From positions 3,977,001-4,041,000 of the forward strand of contig NZ_CP011567.1 in the NCBI RefSeq assembly GCF_001655615.1: a stretch of 64,000 nucleotides of DNA, in the 5' to 3' direction. The translations under genes were made by a program, and so were the position numbers. A model generated the notes under the pieces. It was not told where the DNA came from. It saw only the letters and a list, made by a program, of their open reading frames with translations, and made no database searches. Positions within the stretch are counted from its first letter, which is position 1. Each line of letters starts with the position of its first letter. The stretch is from Pseudomonas sp. GR 6-02. Its GTDB lineage: Bacteria; Pseudomonadota; Gammaproteobacteria; Pseudomonadales; Pseudomonadaceae. Below are positions 42,884 through 50,850 of this stretch, in pieces.

Positions 42884-45417
42884 ATCCCGATCCGTCGCCG
42901 CATCTCGGCGGTAATCGTCTGCCGGGTTTTCTTCAGCTCGGCCCAGGGTTCATCGCCCACCTCGGCCAGGCGCTCATGCACGGTGTGCAGGTTCCATTGA
43001 TTGGCGCCCTTGAGCTCAGCCACTTCTTCGCGAAAGATCGGTACCGACACTGGCAACCCTTCGCGGCTGCGTACGGCATAAGCGCAGATCGTGGTGGCGC
43101 CGAGACCGTTGCGCAGGTAATCGATGAAGATGCGCCCAACCCGGTTTTTCGGCCCCGACACTGCGGAAAATCGTTCCGGCAGCAGCTTGGCCATGTGACT
43201 GACAATCGCATGGCTGAAGTCCTTGACCTCGTCCCAACCGTGTTTGCGGGTCAGCGGTACGACCAGGTGAATCCCCTTGCCGCCGCTGGTCTTGAGAAAC
43301 GCCTTGAGCCCCAGCTCATCCAGCACCGTGAGGATCAGCCGGGTCGCTTCGACCATGCTCTTCCAGGGCAACGCCGGATCCGGGTCGAGGTCGAGGACGA
43401 AGCGGTCGGGTTTGTCCAGATCGACCGACGTGGCGTTCCAGGTGTGCAGCTCCACGGTACTCATCTGCACTGCGCCAATCAGGGCCTCGGCATTGTTGAT
43501 AACCATCATCGGTTGGCCGGTCAGTGCCTTGTCCAGAGTGATAATGCCGGGTATGGCCAGATTCTCGGCGTTCTTCTGAAAGAACAGTTCGCCGGTGATG
43601 CCGTCCGGTGCGCGCACCAGCGCCACCGGCCGGTCCTTGAGTTGCGGCAGAATCCACTCGGCGACGCTGGCGTAATACTCCGCCAATTGCATCTTGGTGG
43701 TGCCGCTGCTGGCATCGATCACCCGATCCGGATGCGTGATGCGCACCTTGCCTTGCTCCAGGCCGACTTGTGACGGTGTCGCTTGGGAGGTTTTAGTTTT
43801 AGTGGTTGAGGTTTTCACGGTTGTCGGACGCTCCTCGGTGATGTCGGTGGCAGGTTTGTCCTCGCGCAGCCCATGGAACACGGCCTGGCGCACCGAGCCG
43901 TCCTTGGTCATCTCGGCGAAGGCCACTTCCGCCAGCAGAACGGGTTTGAGCCAATGCACACCCTTGACTTCAACACCGGTGGGCGGGTTCACCACCGGGG
44001 GCTTTTTCGTCTGCAGCGGTTTCAGTTGTTCGTAAAGACGCTTGAGGCTCGCCTCGCTGAATCCGGTGCCGACCTTGCCCGCATAGCGCAATTCCCCGCT
44101 GTCACGGTCGTGCAGCCCCAGCAGCAACGCGCCAAAGGCACTGCGCGAGCCTTTGGGATCGGTGAAGCCGACCACGATGAATTCCTGCCGATGCTTGCAC
44201 TTTAGTTTGATCCAGTCACTGCTGCGCCGGGACACGTAAGGCGAGCCCAGGCGTTTGCCAATCAACCCTTCCATGTGCATTTTGCAGACGCTGTCGAGTA
44301 ACGCCTCCGGGGACTCGTTGAACGTGTCGGAGAACCGCAACAGAGGGTTTTCATTGGGCTTGAGCACAGTCGCCAGCGCCGCCCTGCGCGCTTCGACAGG
44401 AACTTCGCGCAGGTCCACGCCGTTGAGGTAAGGCAAATCGAACAGGTAGTAAACGATGCTGGCGCTACGACCGGCATCGAAGGCGTTTTGCAGCGCCTGA
44501 AAATCCGGAACACCCTGCTCGTCCGCCACCACCATTTCGCCGTCGAGCCAGGCCGATTCCAAGCCTAACGCCGCTAGCGCTGCAGCCTGCTCCGGCAATT
44601 TGTGAGTCCAGTCGTGACCGTTGCGGGTGAAGAGTTTGACCTCATCGTGGTCGATGCGCGCCATGACCCGGTAGCCGTCGAACTTGATCTCATAGCTCCA
44701 TTCGCCGTCCGGCGCGGACTCCACCAGTGTCGCCAATTCGGGTTTGAGCAGCTCCGGCAGTCTGGCTCTACGAGCGCCTGTCAGCTGTGATGAGCGCTCT
44801 CTGCGCGCCCTCGCCGCTGGCTTTTTTACGGGACTGGGTTTCGACTTGGCGACAATGGTGCGATCGCTGAGTACGCTGTCGGGCTCGGCGGCGACCACGT
44901 CGTAATCGCTTTCGGGCCTGGCCGCGCCGTCCTGATGCTTGATCAGAAACCATTGCTCCTGCTTGCCCGGCATGTGCGTGCGCACGAGGTTCCACAGGCC
45001 GCCGAGCTTCTCCCCTTGCAACTCGAATTTCAGCCGGCCCTTGGCGTACGCCTTGGCCGGGTCGTCCTGGGGAATCCACACCCCACGGTCCCAAACGATC
45101 ACCTCGCCGGCGCCGTAATGCCCTTCGGGAATGGTGCCCTCAAACGTGGCGTAATCGAGCGGATGGTCTTCGACGTGGATTGCCAGTCGCTTGACCTTGG
45201 GGTCCAGCGACGGGCCTTTCGGCACGGCCCAACTTTTCAGCGCGCCATCGAGCTCCAGGCGAAAGTCATAGTGCAGCTGCGAGGCGTCATGTTTCTGAAT
45301 GCAGAATTGCAGCGCGTGATCCTTCACCGCTTTTTTGCCCGAACGCTTGGCGGCGGCCGGTTCCGGAGTCGCCACAAAGTCACGCATGCGGTTGTAATCG
45401 TCCAGGGTCTTGTTCAT
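42880..45417 (-). CDS. ligD: ATP-dependent DNA ligase LigD (NHEJ)
   Basis: LigD joins DNA ends with Ku in bacterial non-homologous end joining. The 845-residue protein has the three usual domains: a 3'-phosphoesterase (residues about 30-190; HDASQLHYDFRLELDG), an ATP-dependent ligase (about 215-540) with adenylation lysine in YEIKFDGYRV near residue 245, and a primase-polymerase (about 575-845) with DLDPDPALPW and LVVPLTRKHGWDEVKDF. The order PE-LIG-POL is that of Pseudomonas LigD. A Ku gene is not in the window. The ATG at 45417 is a fair start. Confidence 0.95.
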   Translation of the reverse strand: MNKTLDDYNRMRDFVATPEPAAAKRSGKKAVKDHALQFCIQKHDASQLHYDFRLELDGALKSWAVPKGPSLDPKVKRLAIHVEDHPLDYATFEGTIPEGHYGAGEVIVWDRGVWIPQDDPAKAYAKGRLKFELQGEKLGGLWNLVRTHMPGKQEQWFLIKHQDGAARPESDYDVVAAEPDSVLSDRTIVAKSKPSPVKKPAARARRERSSQLTGARRARLPELLKPELATLVESAPDGEWSYEIKFDGYRVMARIDHDEVKLFTRNGHDWTHKLPEQAAALAALGLESAWLDGEMVVADEQGVPDFQALQNAFDAGRSASIVYYLFDLPYLNGVDLREVPVEARRAALATVLKPNENPLLRFSDTFNESPEALLDSVCKMHMEGLIGKRLGSPYVSRRSSDWIKLKCKHRQEFIVVGFTDPKGSRSAFGALLLGLHDRDSGELRYAGKVGTGFSEASLKRLYEQLKPLQTKKPPVVNPPTGVEVKGVHWLKPVLLAEVAFAEMTKDGSVRQAVFHGLREDKPATDITEERPTTVKTSTTKTKTSQATPSQVGLEQGKVRITHPDRVIDASSGTTKMQLAEYYASVAEWILPQLKDRPVALVRAPDGITGELFFQKNAENLAIPGIITLDKALTGQPMMVINNAEALIGAVQMSTVELHTWNATSVDLDKPDRFVLDLDPDPALPWKSMVEATRLILTVLDELGLKAFLKTSGGKGIHLVVPLTRKHGWDEVKDFSHAIVSHMAKLLPERFSAVSGPKNRVGRIFIDYLRNGLGATTICAYAVRSREGLPVSVPIFREEVAELKGANQWNLHTVHERLAEVGDEPWAELKKTRQTITAEMRRRIGM

Positions 45418-45767
45418 GGCTTACCGGGTGCTCGCTGGCGGACGTTGAATCGGCACGTCTCTACATCAGCAGAGCGACAGGTCCGGAAAAAAATTCCATC
45501 GCCACTGGAATTGCCCGGACAGACGGCTGGGTCTATCGGGATGATCGCTCGTAGCCTTGATGCGCAACTTCTTGCGCAGTTATTCGTCCCAAATACACCT
45601 CAACATCGCTGAACGCCAGGTGGATCAAGCCCTCCAGCCGAGTGCGCAACTTCTTGCGCACCACTGCGCAAGAAGTTGCGCACTTTTTCAGGTGATCTCT
45701 GCCGAACAACCTCTCCACGTTTAAAAAATATCCTCAACCACCTGATTTATATGACAAAAAACATTTA
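45418..45767. other. Intergenic region with nested palindromes before the T6SS island
   Basis: About 350 bases without a supported gene. The sequence TGCGCAACTTCTTGCGCA, itself an inverted repeat, occurs at 45561-45578 and 45643-45660 and in reverse at 45665-45682. Confidence 0.5.
45641..45689 (+). terminator. Long hairpin with T-run upstream of hcp
   Basis: The 20-base arms 45641-45660 and 45665-45684 are perfect reverse complements with loop CCAC and are followed by a T run. It could stop transcripts entering the hcp region from the left. The arms contain the repeated TGCGCAA/TTGCGCA motif. Confidence 0.55.
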
Positions 45768-45783
45768 TGGCACGCTCCTTGAT
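45768..45783 (+). promoter_or_regulatory. Candidate sigma-54 promoter of hcp
   Basis: TGGCACG-N4-TTGAT, close to the sigma-54 consensus TGGCACG-N4-TTGCW, lies about 68 bases before the hcp start. The -12 GC is changed to GA, which lowers certainty. Sigma-54 control of hcp is known in other bacteria. Confidence 0.45.
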
Positions 45784-45850
45784 AACAGTCAGGCACCCAC
45801 CGGGCGATACCGCCTCCCGGGCACCCTAACTTTTAGCAAGGAGCACATCC

Positions 45851-46366
45851 ATGGCTACACCAGCGTACATGTCCGTTACCGGCGAAAAACAAGGCCTGAT
45901 CACTGCCGGCGCCTTCACCGCCGACTCCGTTGGCAACACCTACCAGGAAGGTCACGAAGACCAGGTCATGGTTCAGGCGTTCAGCCACGACGTGATCATC
46001 CCGCGTGACCCACAGTCCGGCCAACCGACCGGTCAGCGTGTACACAAGCCAGTCGTGATCACCAAGGTCTACGACAAGTCTTCGCCACTGCTGCAAGCCG
46101 CCCTGACTTCCGGCGAGCGCATGAGCGAAATCGTTATCCAGTGGTACCGCACTTCGGCTCAAGGTACCCAAGAGCACTACTACACCACCAAACTGGAAGA
46201 CGCGATCATCGTCGCCATCAACAACAAAATGCACAACTGCCAGGATCCGTCGAACTCGCACTTCACGCACCTGGAAGAAGTGCAGTTCACCTACCGCAAA
46301 ATCACCTGGACCCACGAAGTATCCGGTACTTCGGGTTCCGATGACTGGCGTGTTCCAGTCGCTTAA
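45851..46366 (+). CDS. hcp: T6SS tube protein Hcp
   Basis: Hcp forms the hexameric-ring tube of the type VI secretion system and can carry small effectors in its pore. The 171-residue protein has the family pattern MATPAYMSVTGEKQGLITAG, then VIQWYRTSAQGTQEHYYTTK and EEVQFTYRKITWTHEVSGTS. Length and start are typical of the Hcp1/EvpC group. AAGGAG precedes the ATG. No structural T6SS genes are nearby, so this is an orphan export island served by a main T6SS elsewhere in the genome. Confidence 0.95.
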   Translation: MATPAYMSVTGEKQGLITAGAFTADSVGNTYQEGHEDQVMVQAFSHDVIIPRDPQSGQPTGQRVHKPVVITKVYDKSSPLLQAALTSGERMSEIVIQWYRTSAQGTQEHYYTTKLEDAIIVAINNKMHNCQDPSNSHFTHLEEVQFTYRKITWTHEVSGTSGSDDWRVPVA

Positions 46367-46498
46367 TCGCGGCTGACGGTTCCAAACATCGGCCAGCTCT
46401 GCTGGTCGATGTCATTTGCGCCTTCCAGGAATTTTCGCGTCCGTTGATCCGGCTTTCGGGTGTCAACGCGCGCCGCAGCACTGCACGAGGAACAAGGG

Positions 46499-48805
46499 AT
46501 GTTCGCGCCGGCCAATCAGACTCACTTTGCCCTGACTGTCGAAGGTCTGGAAAAAGATCTCCAGGTCCTTGCCCTGCAAGGTCGGGAAGCCATCAGCCAA
46601 CCTTTTGTGTTTGAGGTGGAGCTGGTCAGTGAGCAGCCGTCCCTGGACCTCGAAACGCTATTGCACAAACCGGCCTTCTTGCAGCTCTCGCCTGACGGCA
46701 GCGGCATTCATGGCCAGATCTACCGCGCCGCCCAGGGCGATTCGGGCAAACGCCTGACCCGCTACGCTGTGACCCTGCGCCCGCAGCTGTCCTACCTGGC
46801 GCACCGCATCAACCAACGCATCTTCCAGAACCTCACCGTGCCGAAAATCATCGGCATGGTCCTCGAAGAACACGGCATCCAAGGCAATGCCTACGAATTC
46901 AAAGTCGGGGCGATTTATCCCGAGCGCATTTACTGCGTTCAATACGATGAATCGGACCTGCAGTTCATCCAGCGCCTGTGCGAGGAAGAAGGTATCCATT
47001 ACCACTTCCAGCACAGCGCCACGGCCCACAAGCTGGTGTTCGGCGATGACCAGACGGTGTTCCCGAAACTCGCGCCCGTGGCCTACCAGCAAGACTCCGG
47101 CATGGTCGCCAACGACCCGGTAATCAAGCGCTTCGACCTGCGCCTGGAAACCCGCACCAGCCGCACCACCCGCCGCGATTACGACTTCGAAAAACCGCGC
47201 CTGAAACTGGAAAGCGAGAACCGTGGCGACGCCCTGCCCGACCTCGAAGACTACGACTACCCCGGCCGCTTCATCGACCGCGAACGCGGCAAGCACCTGG
47301 CCAAACGCGCCCTCGAGCGTCACCGCAGCGACTTCCAGTTGGCCGAAGGCCGCAGCGATCAGCCGTTGCTGGTCAGCGGCCACTTCCTGGCCCTGACCCA
47401 ACACCCGAAAGCCAAGTGGAACGACCTGTGGCTGCTCACCGAAATCCTCCACGAAGGCAAACAGCCGCAAGTGCTGGAAGAGTCGGTGACCAGCAACACC
47501 ACCAATCTGAAAGACGATTTCCACCAGGGCTACCGCAACCGCTTCCAGGCCACCCCCTGGGACGTGCCGAACCGCCCGCCGCTGAACCACCCCAAGCCAC
47601 GGATCCTCGGCAGCCAGAGCGCCGTAGTTACCGGCCCCAAGGGTGAAGAGATCCACTGCGACCAATACGGCCGCGTCAAAGTGCAATTCCATTGGGACCG
47701 CGAAGGTCAGGCCGACGACAAGACCAGCTGCTGGCTGCGCGTCTCCTCCGCCTGGGCCGGCGCCCATTACGGCGGCATCGCCATTCCACGCATTGGCATG
47801 GAAGTGCTGGTCAGCTTCCTCGAAGGCGACCCCGACCAACCGCTGATCAGCGGCTGCCTGTTCCACAAGGAAAACGTCGTCCCGTACGCCCTGCCGGCGA
47901 ACAAGACCCGCAGCACCTTCAAAACCCTGAGCTCTCCGGGCGGCGGCGGATTTAACGAGCTGCGTATCGAAGACAAAAAGGGCCAGGAGCAGATCTTCCT
48001 GCACGCCCAGCGCGACTGGGACGAAAACGTCGAGCACGACCAGAAAATCCGCGTCGGCAACGAACGCCACGACACCGTTGAGCAAAACAGCTACAGCGAA
48101 TTCAAGGCCGAAGAACACCACACCGTCTATGCCGATCGCAAAGTCGAAGCCCGCGCCAACGACCACCTCACCGTGGGCGTCAACCAGCACATCAAGGTCG
48201 GCACCGGCCAATTCATCGAAGCCGGCCAGGAAATCCACCTGAGCAGCGGCATGAAAGTCGTGCTCGAAGCCGGCAGCGAACTCACCCTCAAGGGCGGCGG
48301 CAGCTTCATCAAGATCGACGCCAGCGGCGTGACGCTGAGCGGACCGGTGATCAACATGAACTCCGGCGGCAGCCCAGGCAGCGGCACCGGCGCGGCACCG
48401 CTGATGCCCGGCGCGCTGAAACAGGCTGATGCCGACAAGGCTGGCGCGGTACTGACGCCGGCGCAGATCAACACCCTGAAACGCAATGCGCCGTTCTGTG
48501 AAGAGTGCGAGAGGTGTAAGGCGGGTGTATGCGATATAGCAAAACCTGCCCAAGACACTGAAAAAACCAGCCACGACTTAGTATTTTTAGTCAATGATGA
48601 AAAAACGGGTAAACCGAAGCAGAATATTCCCTATCGAATAACGCTTGAATCCGGGATTATTGTTGATGGTGTCACTGACAACAAGGGGATGACCCAAAAA
48701 GTCTCATCTAACAAAGCTGAAAAAGCCACTATCGAGGCCCCGTATTATGGCAACACAACAAGCGACGCTCACCCCAACCACGGATCAGACACCTGTAACT
48801 GTTAG
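46499..48805 (+). CDS. vgrG: T6SS spike protein VgrG with transthyretin-like C-terminal tail
   Basis: VgrG trimers form the spike on the Hcp tube. The 768-residue protein has the gp27-like part (MFAPANQTHFALTVEGLEKD), the OB/gp5 part (SCWLRVSSAWAGAHYGGIAI, GDPDQPLISGCLFH) and the DUF2345-type needle (GGGSFIKIDASGVTLSGPVI). After about residue 655 it carries an extension with a Cys group (CEECERCKAGVC) and a beta domain (LVFLVNDEKTGKPKQNIPYR) of transthyretin-like type, probably for cargo docking. The ATG at 46499 follows AAGGG; a longer frame exists upstream. It overlaps the effector gene by 59 bases. Both the tail and its overlap suggest that this VgrG is dedicated to that effector. Confidence 0.94.
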   Translation: MFAPANQTHFALTVEGLEKDLQVLALQGREAISQPFVFEVELVSEQPSLDLETLLHKPAFLQLSPDGSGIHGQIYRAAQGDSGKRLTRYAVTLRPQLSYLAHRINQRIFQNLTVPKIIGMVLEEHGIQGNAYEFKVGAIYPERIYCVQYDESDLQFIQRLCEEEGIHYHFQHSATAHKLVFGDDQTVFPKLAPVAYQQDSGMVANDPVIKRFDLRLETRTSRTTRRDYDFEKPRLKLESENRGDALPDLEDYDYPGRFIDRERGKHLAKRALERHRSDFQLAEGRSDQPLLVSGHFLALTQHPKAKWNDLWLLTEILHEGKQPQVLEESVTSNTTNLKDDFHQGYRNRFQATPWDVPNRPPLNHPKPRILGSQSAVVTGPKGEEIHCDQYGRVKVQFHWDREGQADDKTSCWLRVSSAWAGAHYGGIAIPRIGMEVLVSFLEGDPDQPLISGCLFHKENVVPYALPANKTRSTFKTLSSPGGGGFNELRIEDKKGQEQIFLHAQRDWDENVEHDQKIRVGNERHDTVEQNSYSEFKAEEHHTVYADRKVEARANDHLTVGVNQHIKVGTGQFIEAGQEIHLSSGMKVVLEAGSELTLKGGGSFIKIDASGVTLSGPVINMNSGGSPGSGTGAAPLMPGALKQADADKAGAVLTPAQINTLKRNAPFCEECERCKAGVCDIAKPAQDTEKTSHDLVFLVNDEKTGKPKQNIPYRITLESGIIVDGVTDNKGMTQKVSSNKAEKATIEAPYYGNTTSDAHPNHGSDTCNC

Positions 48806-49337
48806 CATCCCGACCAAGGAGCTAAGCGGTACGCAATGGGTTGCACGATTTCCGACCAGTACAAGTGTGGGCGATCTCACGACTGAGTTCGAAGCCAGTG
48901 TGAACAAATTTATTGCAGCGATAAAAGAAGCCGGGGGCAGTGTTTCAATTTCGGCAACTTATCGGCCCAAAGAGCGTGCTTATCTGATGCACTATTCCTC
49001 AGCAATATCTAAAGGAATCATTGCACCAGAAGACGTACCTGAAATGGACGGTGTAAATATCGAGTGGGTTCATAGCACCTCAGCGCAATCAATCAGTGCT
49101 GCGACCAGCATGGCGTCGGGCTACGGAATTGTGTATCCGCCGGCACTTACAAGTCGCCATACACAGCGAAAAGCCATAGACATGACAATATCCAACATGT
49201 CTGGAAAAACAATTGTAAATGCTTCTGGCGCCTCCGTTTTGATCACTCACTTAAGCGACTTGAATCCAGTAGGTACTACATATGGAGTTAAAAAGCTTGT
49301 TTCCGACCCTCCACATTGGTCAACCGATGGACATTAA
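48747..49337 (+). CDS. Putative T6SS effector, M15-type peptidoglycan peptidase-like
   Basis: The 196-residue protein overlaps vgrG by 59 bases and is probably its cargo. Its C-terminal about 140 residues show the M15 (D-Ala-D-Ala carboxypeptidase / endopeptidase) signature: Arg in SISATYRPKERAYLMHYS, the zinc motif SRHTQRKAIDM (His138 and Asp145) and PPHWSTDGH (His190) at the end. Such enzymes cleave peptide stems of the cell wall in the periplasm. The first about 30 residues form a flexible Thr-rich tail. No signal peptide is present, as expected for a T6SS-delivered protein. The next gene, an overlapping periplasmic protein, is the immunity candidate. Confidence 0.78.
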   Translation: MATQQATLTPTTDQTPVTVSIPTKELSGTQWVARFPTSTSVGDLTTEFEASVNKFIAAIKEAGGSVSISATYRPKERAYLMHYSSAISKGIIAPEDVPEMDGVNIEWVHSTSAQSISAATSMASGYGIVYPPALTSRHTQRKAIDMTISNMSGKTIVNASGASVLITHLSDLNPVGTTYGVKKLVSDPPHWSTDGH

Positions 49338-50088
49338 ACATACACTTTTCTTCATTCTGACTATTTGCTCAGGGTCAGTATTTGCCCAAGACACTGGATT
49401 TGGATTCGTTAAAAATAATCCAGACGGGCAAACTTATTTATATACAACCCAGAATATTTCAAGCAACGAAGTCATTTCGGTCCAATTCCCTCAGGATGGA
49501 ACCGTTGCTTGCTGCAAGTTAACAAAGACAACTGGGGGAAAACAGCAGCAGGGCGATGCAATGGATCTGCTCAACGAATCCGACATGCACATTTATGGGC
49601 TTGACATTCAATACTCTGCGCCTTTCATCGGCATAGCTGTAGTTGGTAAAAATGCAACCGGAAACGGCGTCTCAGCCGTTGAGGTCAAGGATCAAGCTAC
49701 AACTATCAGCACCTGTTTGAGTCAAGAAGGCGTTCATCTCTTCTCGAGAAAAAATGGGAGTTTGAACGGTCATCTCTATTTGAGCCTAGGTTACGATGTA
49801 GAGCCAACGTCAAATTCTTGCGAAACGGAAAGTTCTGAGTCCGTTCCGACCGACGTCTCCGGCTACATCAAAAATAGAGACAACTGTGATTCTTTGCGCG
49901 GAGATATTCCTGAACGGGACCCCGCCGACCCGAAAATTCTCGATCGTGTCATCAGCGATATAAATAAATATTGCAAGGGCACCGACCAGCAGCTGAAGCA
50001 GTTGAAAGAAAAATACTCCGGAAACGAAAACGTTGAGAAGTTGCTCTCGACTTACGAAGAAAACATTGAAGCTGATATGAGTTTTTAG
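49327..50088 (+). CDS. Periplasmic immunity candidate for the M15-like effector
   Basis: The 253-residue protein has a signal peptide (MDIKHTLFFILTICSGSVFA-QD) and overlaps the end of the effector gene by 11 bases. A periplasmic immunity protein is exactly what a peptidoglycan-acting toxin requires. The domain from about residue 20 to 165 is beta-rich; the last about 80 residues are helical and charged (DINKYCKGTDQQLKQLKEKY). It has three or more Cys pairs that could form disulfides. No family is recognised. Codon use is less GC-rich than in vgrG, fitting transfer as a cassette. Confidence 0.7.
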   Translation: MDIKHTLFFILTICSGSVFAQDTGFGFVKNNPDGQTYLYTTQNISSNEVISVQFPQDGTVACCKLTKTTGGKQQQGDAMDLLNESDMHIYGLDIQYSAPFIGIAVVGKNATGNGVSAVEVKDQATTISTCLSQEGVHLFSRKNGSLNGHLYLSLGYDVEPTSNSCETESSESVPTDVSGYIKNRDNCDSLRGDIPERDPADPKILDRVISDINKYCKGTDQQLKQLKEKYSGNENVEKLLSTYEENIEADMSF

Positions 50089-50112
50089 ATTCACTCATCA
50101 AGGACGGCTGTT

Positions 50113-50850
50113 GTGACATCTGAAAACACCAATCCACAGGTCTGGTTATCCGAAACCCCGCTACTGCCGGGTGAACGCCTCTACCTGATCATCAGCGCCG
50201 CCAGTGATGCCGAAGCGCTCAAGTCGCTTTACCAAAACGAACCCACAACCCAGGCGACCCCGATTTGGGGTGGTACACCCTACGCGGGCTGGCAGCCGGT
50301 GATGCCCTACCTCATCGAGCTGAAACCCAACTCAAGTTTTCTAACGTGGATTGCCGAAACCGATGCTCAGGACTGGGGCTGGCTGGCGGTATCCACCAGT
50401 GCGCCGGATGTGGTGTTCGAACATCTGCGCAGCCTGACTCAAGTGCGGATGCCGGATGGGACGCAAGTGTTTTTCCGTTTTTGGGATGGACGGCATATCT
50501 ATCCGATTCTGGAAGGTCTCGGCGATGCCGCCGGTGAGGTACTGCCGGTGTTTGATCGGTATCTGATTAATGGGAAGAGCCTGGAGGTGGGGCCGAGGGT
50601 GGTGCCGCCGGCGAAAGACTGGCCGTGGTGGGAGGTGCCGCAGAAACTGCTCGACAGCCTGGCGAAGCAAAACCCGTCGACCCTGATCGGCAACCTGATG
50701 CAATGGCTGGAAGAGGAACGTCCAGACATCTACGCCGCTTACCCCGAGAGCAATCTGAAGCTGAAAATCGCACGTTTCGTGAGCCGGCCCGATGCTCCGA
50801 AAAACCTGAATGAAGCACTGTTAAACCACCTGATTCTGGAGCAAGGCTGA
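50113..50850 (+). CDS. DUF4123 T6SS effector chaperone/adaptor
   Basis: DUF4123 proteins (Tap/TEC) hold an effector and load it on VgrG, then are not exported. The 245-residue protein has the typical start ERLYLIISAASDAEALKSLY and VMPYLIELKPNSSFLTWIAE, then WGWLAVSTSAPDVVFEHLRS and QVFFRFWDGRHIYPILEGL. The GTG at 50113 follows AAGGA by eight bases. Its stop overlaps the Rhs start (TGATG), so it is coupled to the Rhs effector and is most likely its adaptor rather than that of the peptidase. Confidence 0.9.
   Translation: MTSENTNPQVWLSETPLLPGERLYLIISAASDAEALKSLYQNEPTTQATPIWGGTPYAGWQPVMPYLIELKPNSSFLTWIAETDAQDWGWLAVSTSAPDVVFEHLRSLTQVRMPDGTQVFFRFWDGRHIYPILEGLGDAAGEVLPVFDRYLINGKSLEVGPRVVPPAKDWPWWEVPQKLLDSLAKQNPSTLIGNLMQWLEEERPDIYAAYPESNLKLKIARFVSRPDAPKNLNEALLNHLILEQG

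Noticed and set aside
42880..45417. A complete NHEJ locus
   Set aside because: LigD is clear, but no Ku gene is in the window, so a full NHEJ operon cannot be claimed.
46658..48574. A 638-codon open frame antisense to vgrG
   Set aside because: It mirrors the codon pattern of the clearly real VgrG gene, has no family features and no ribosome site. High-GC genes often leave such open antisense frames.
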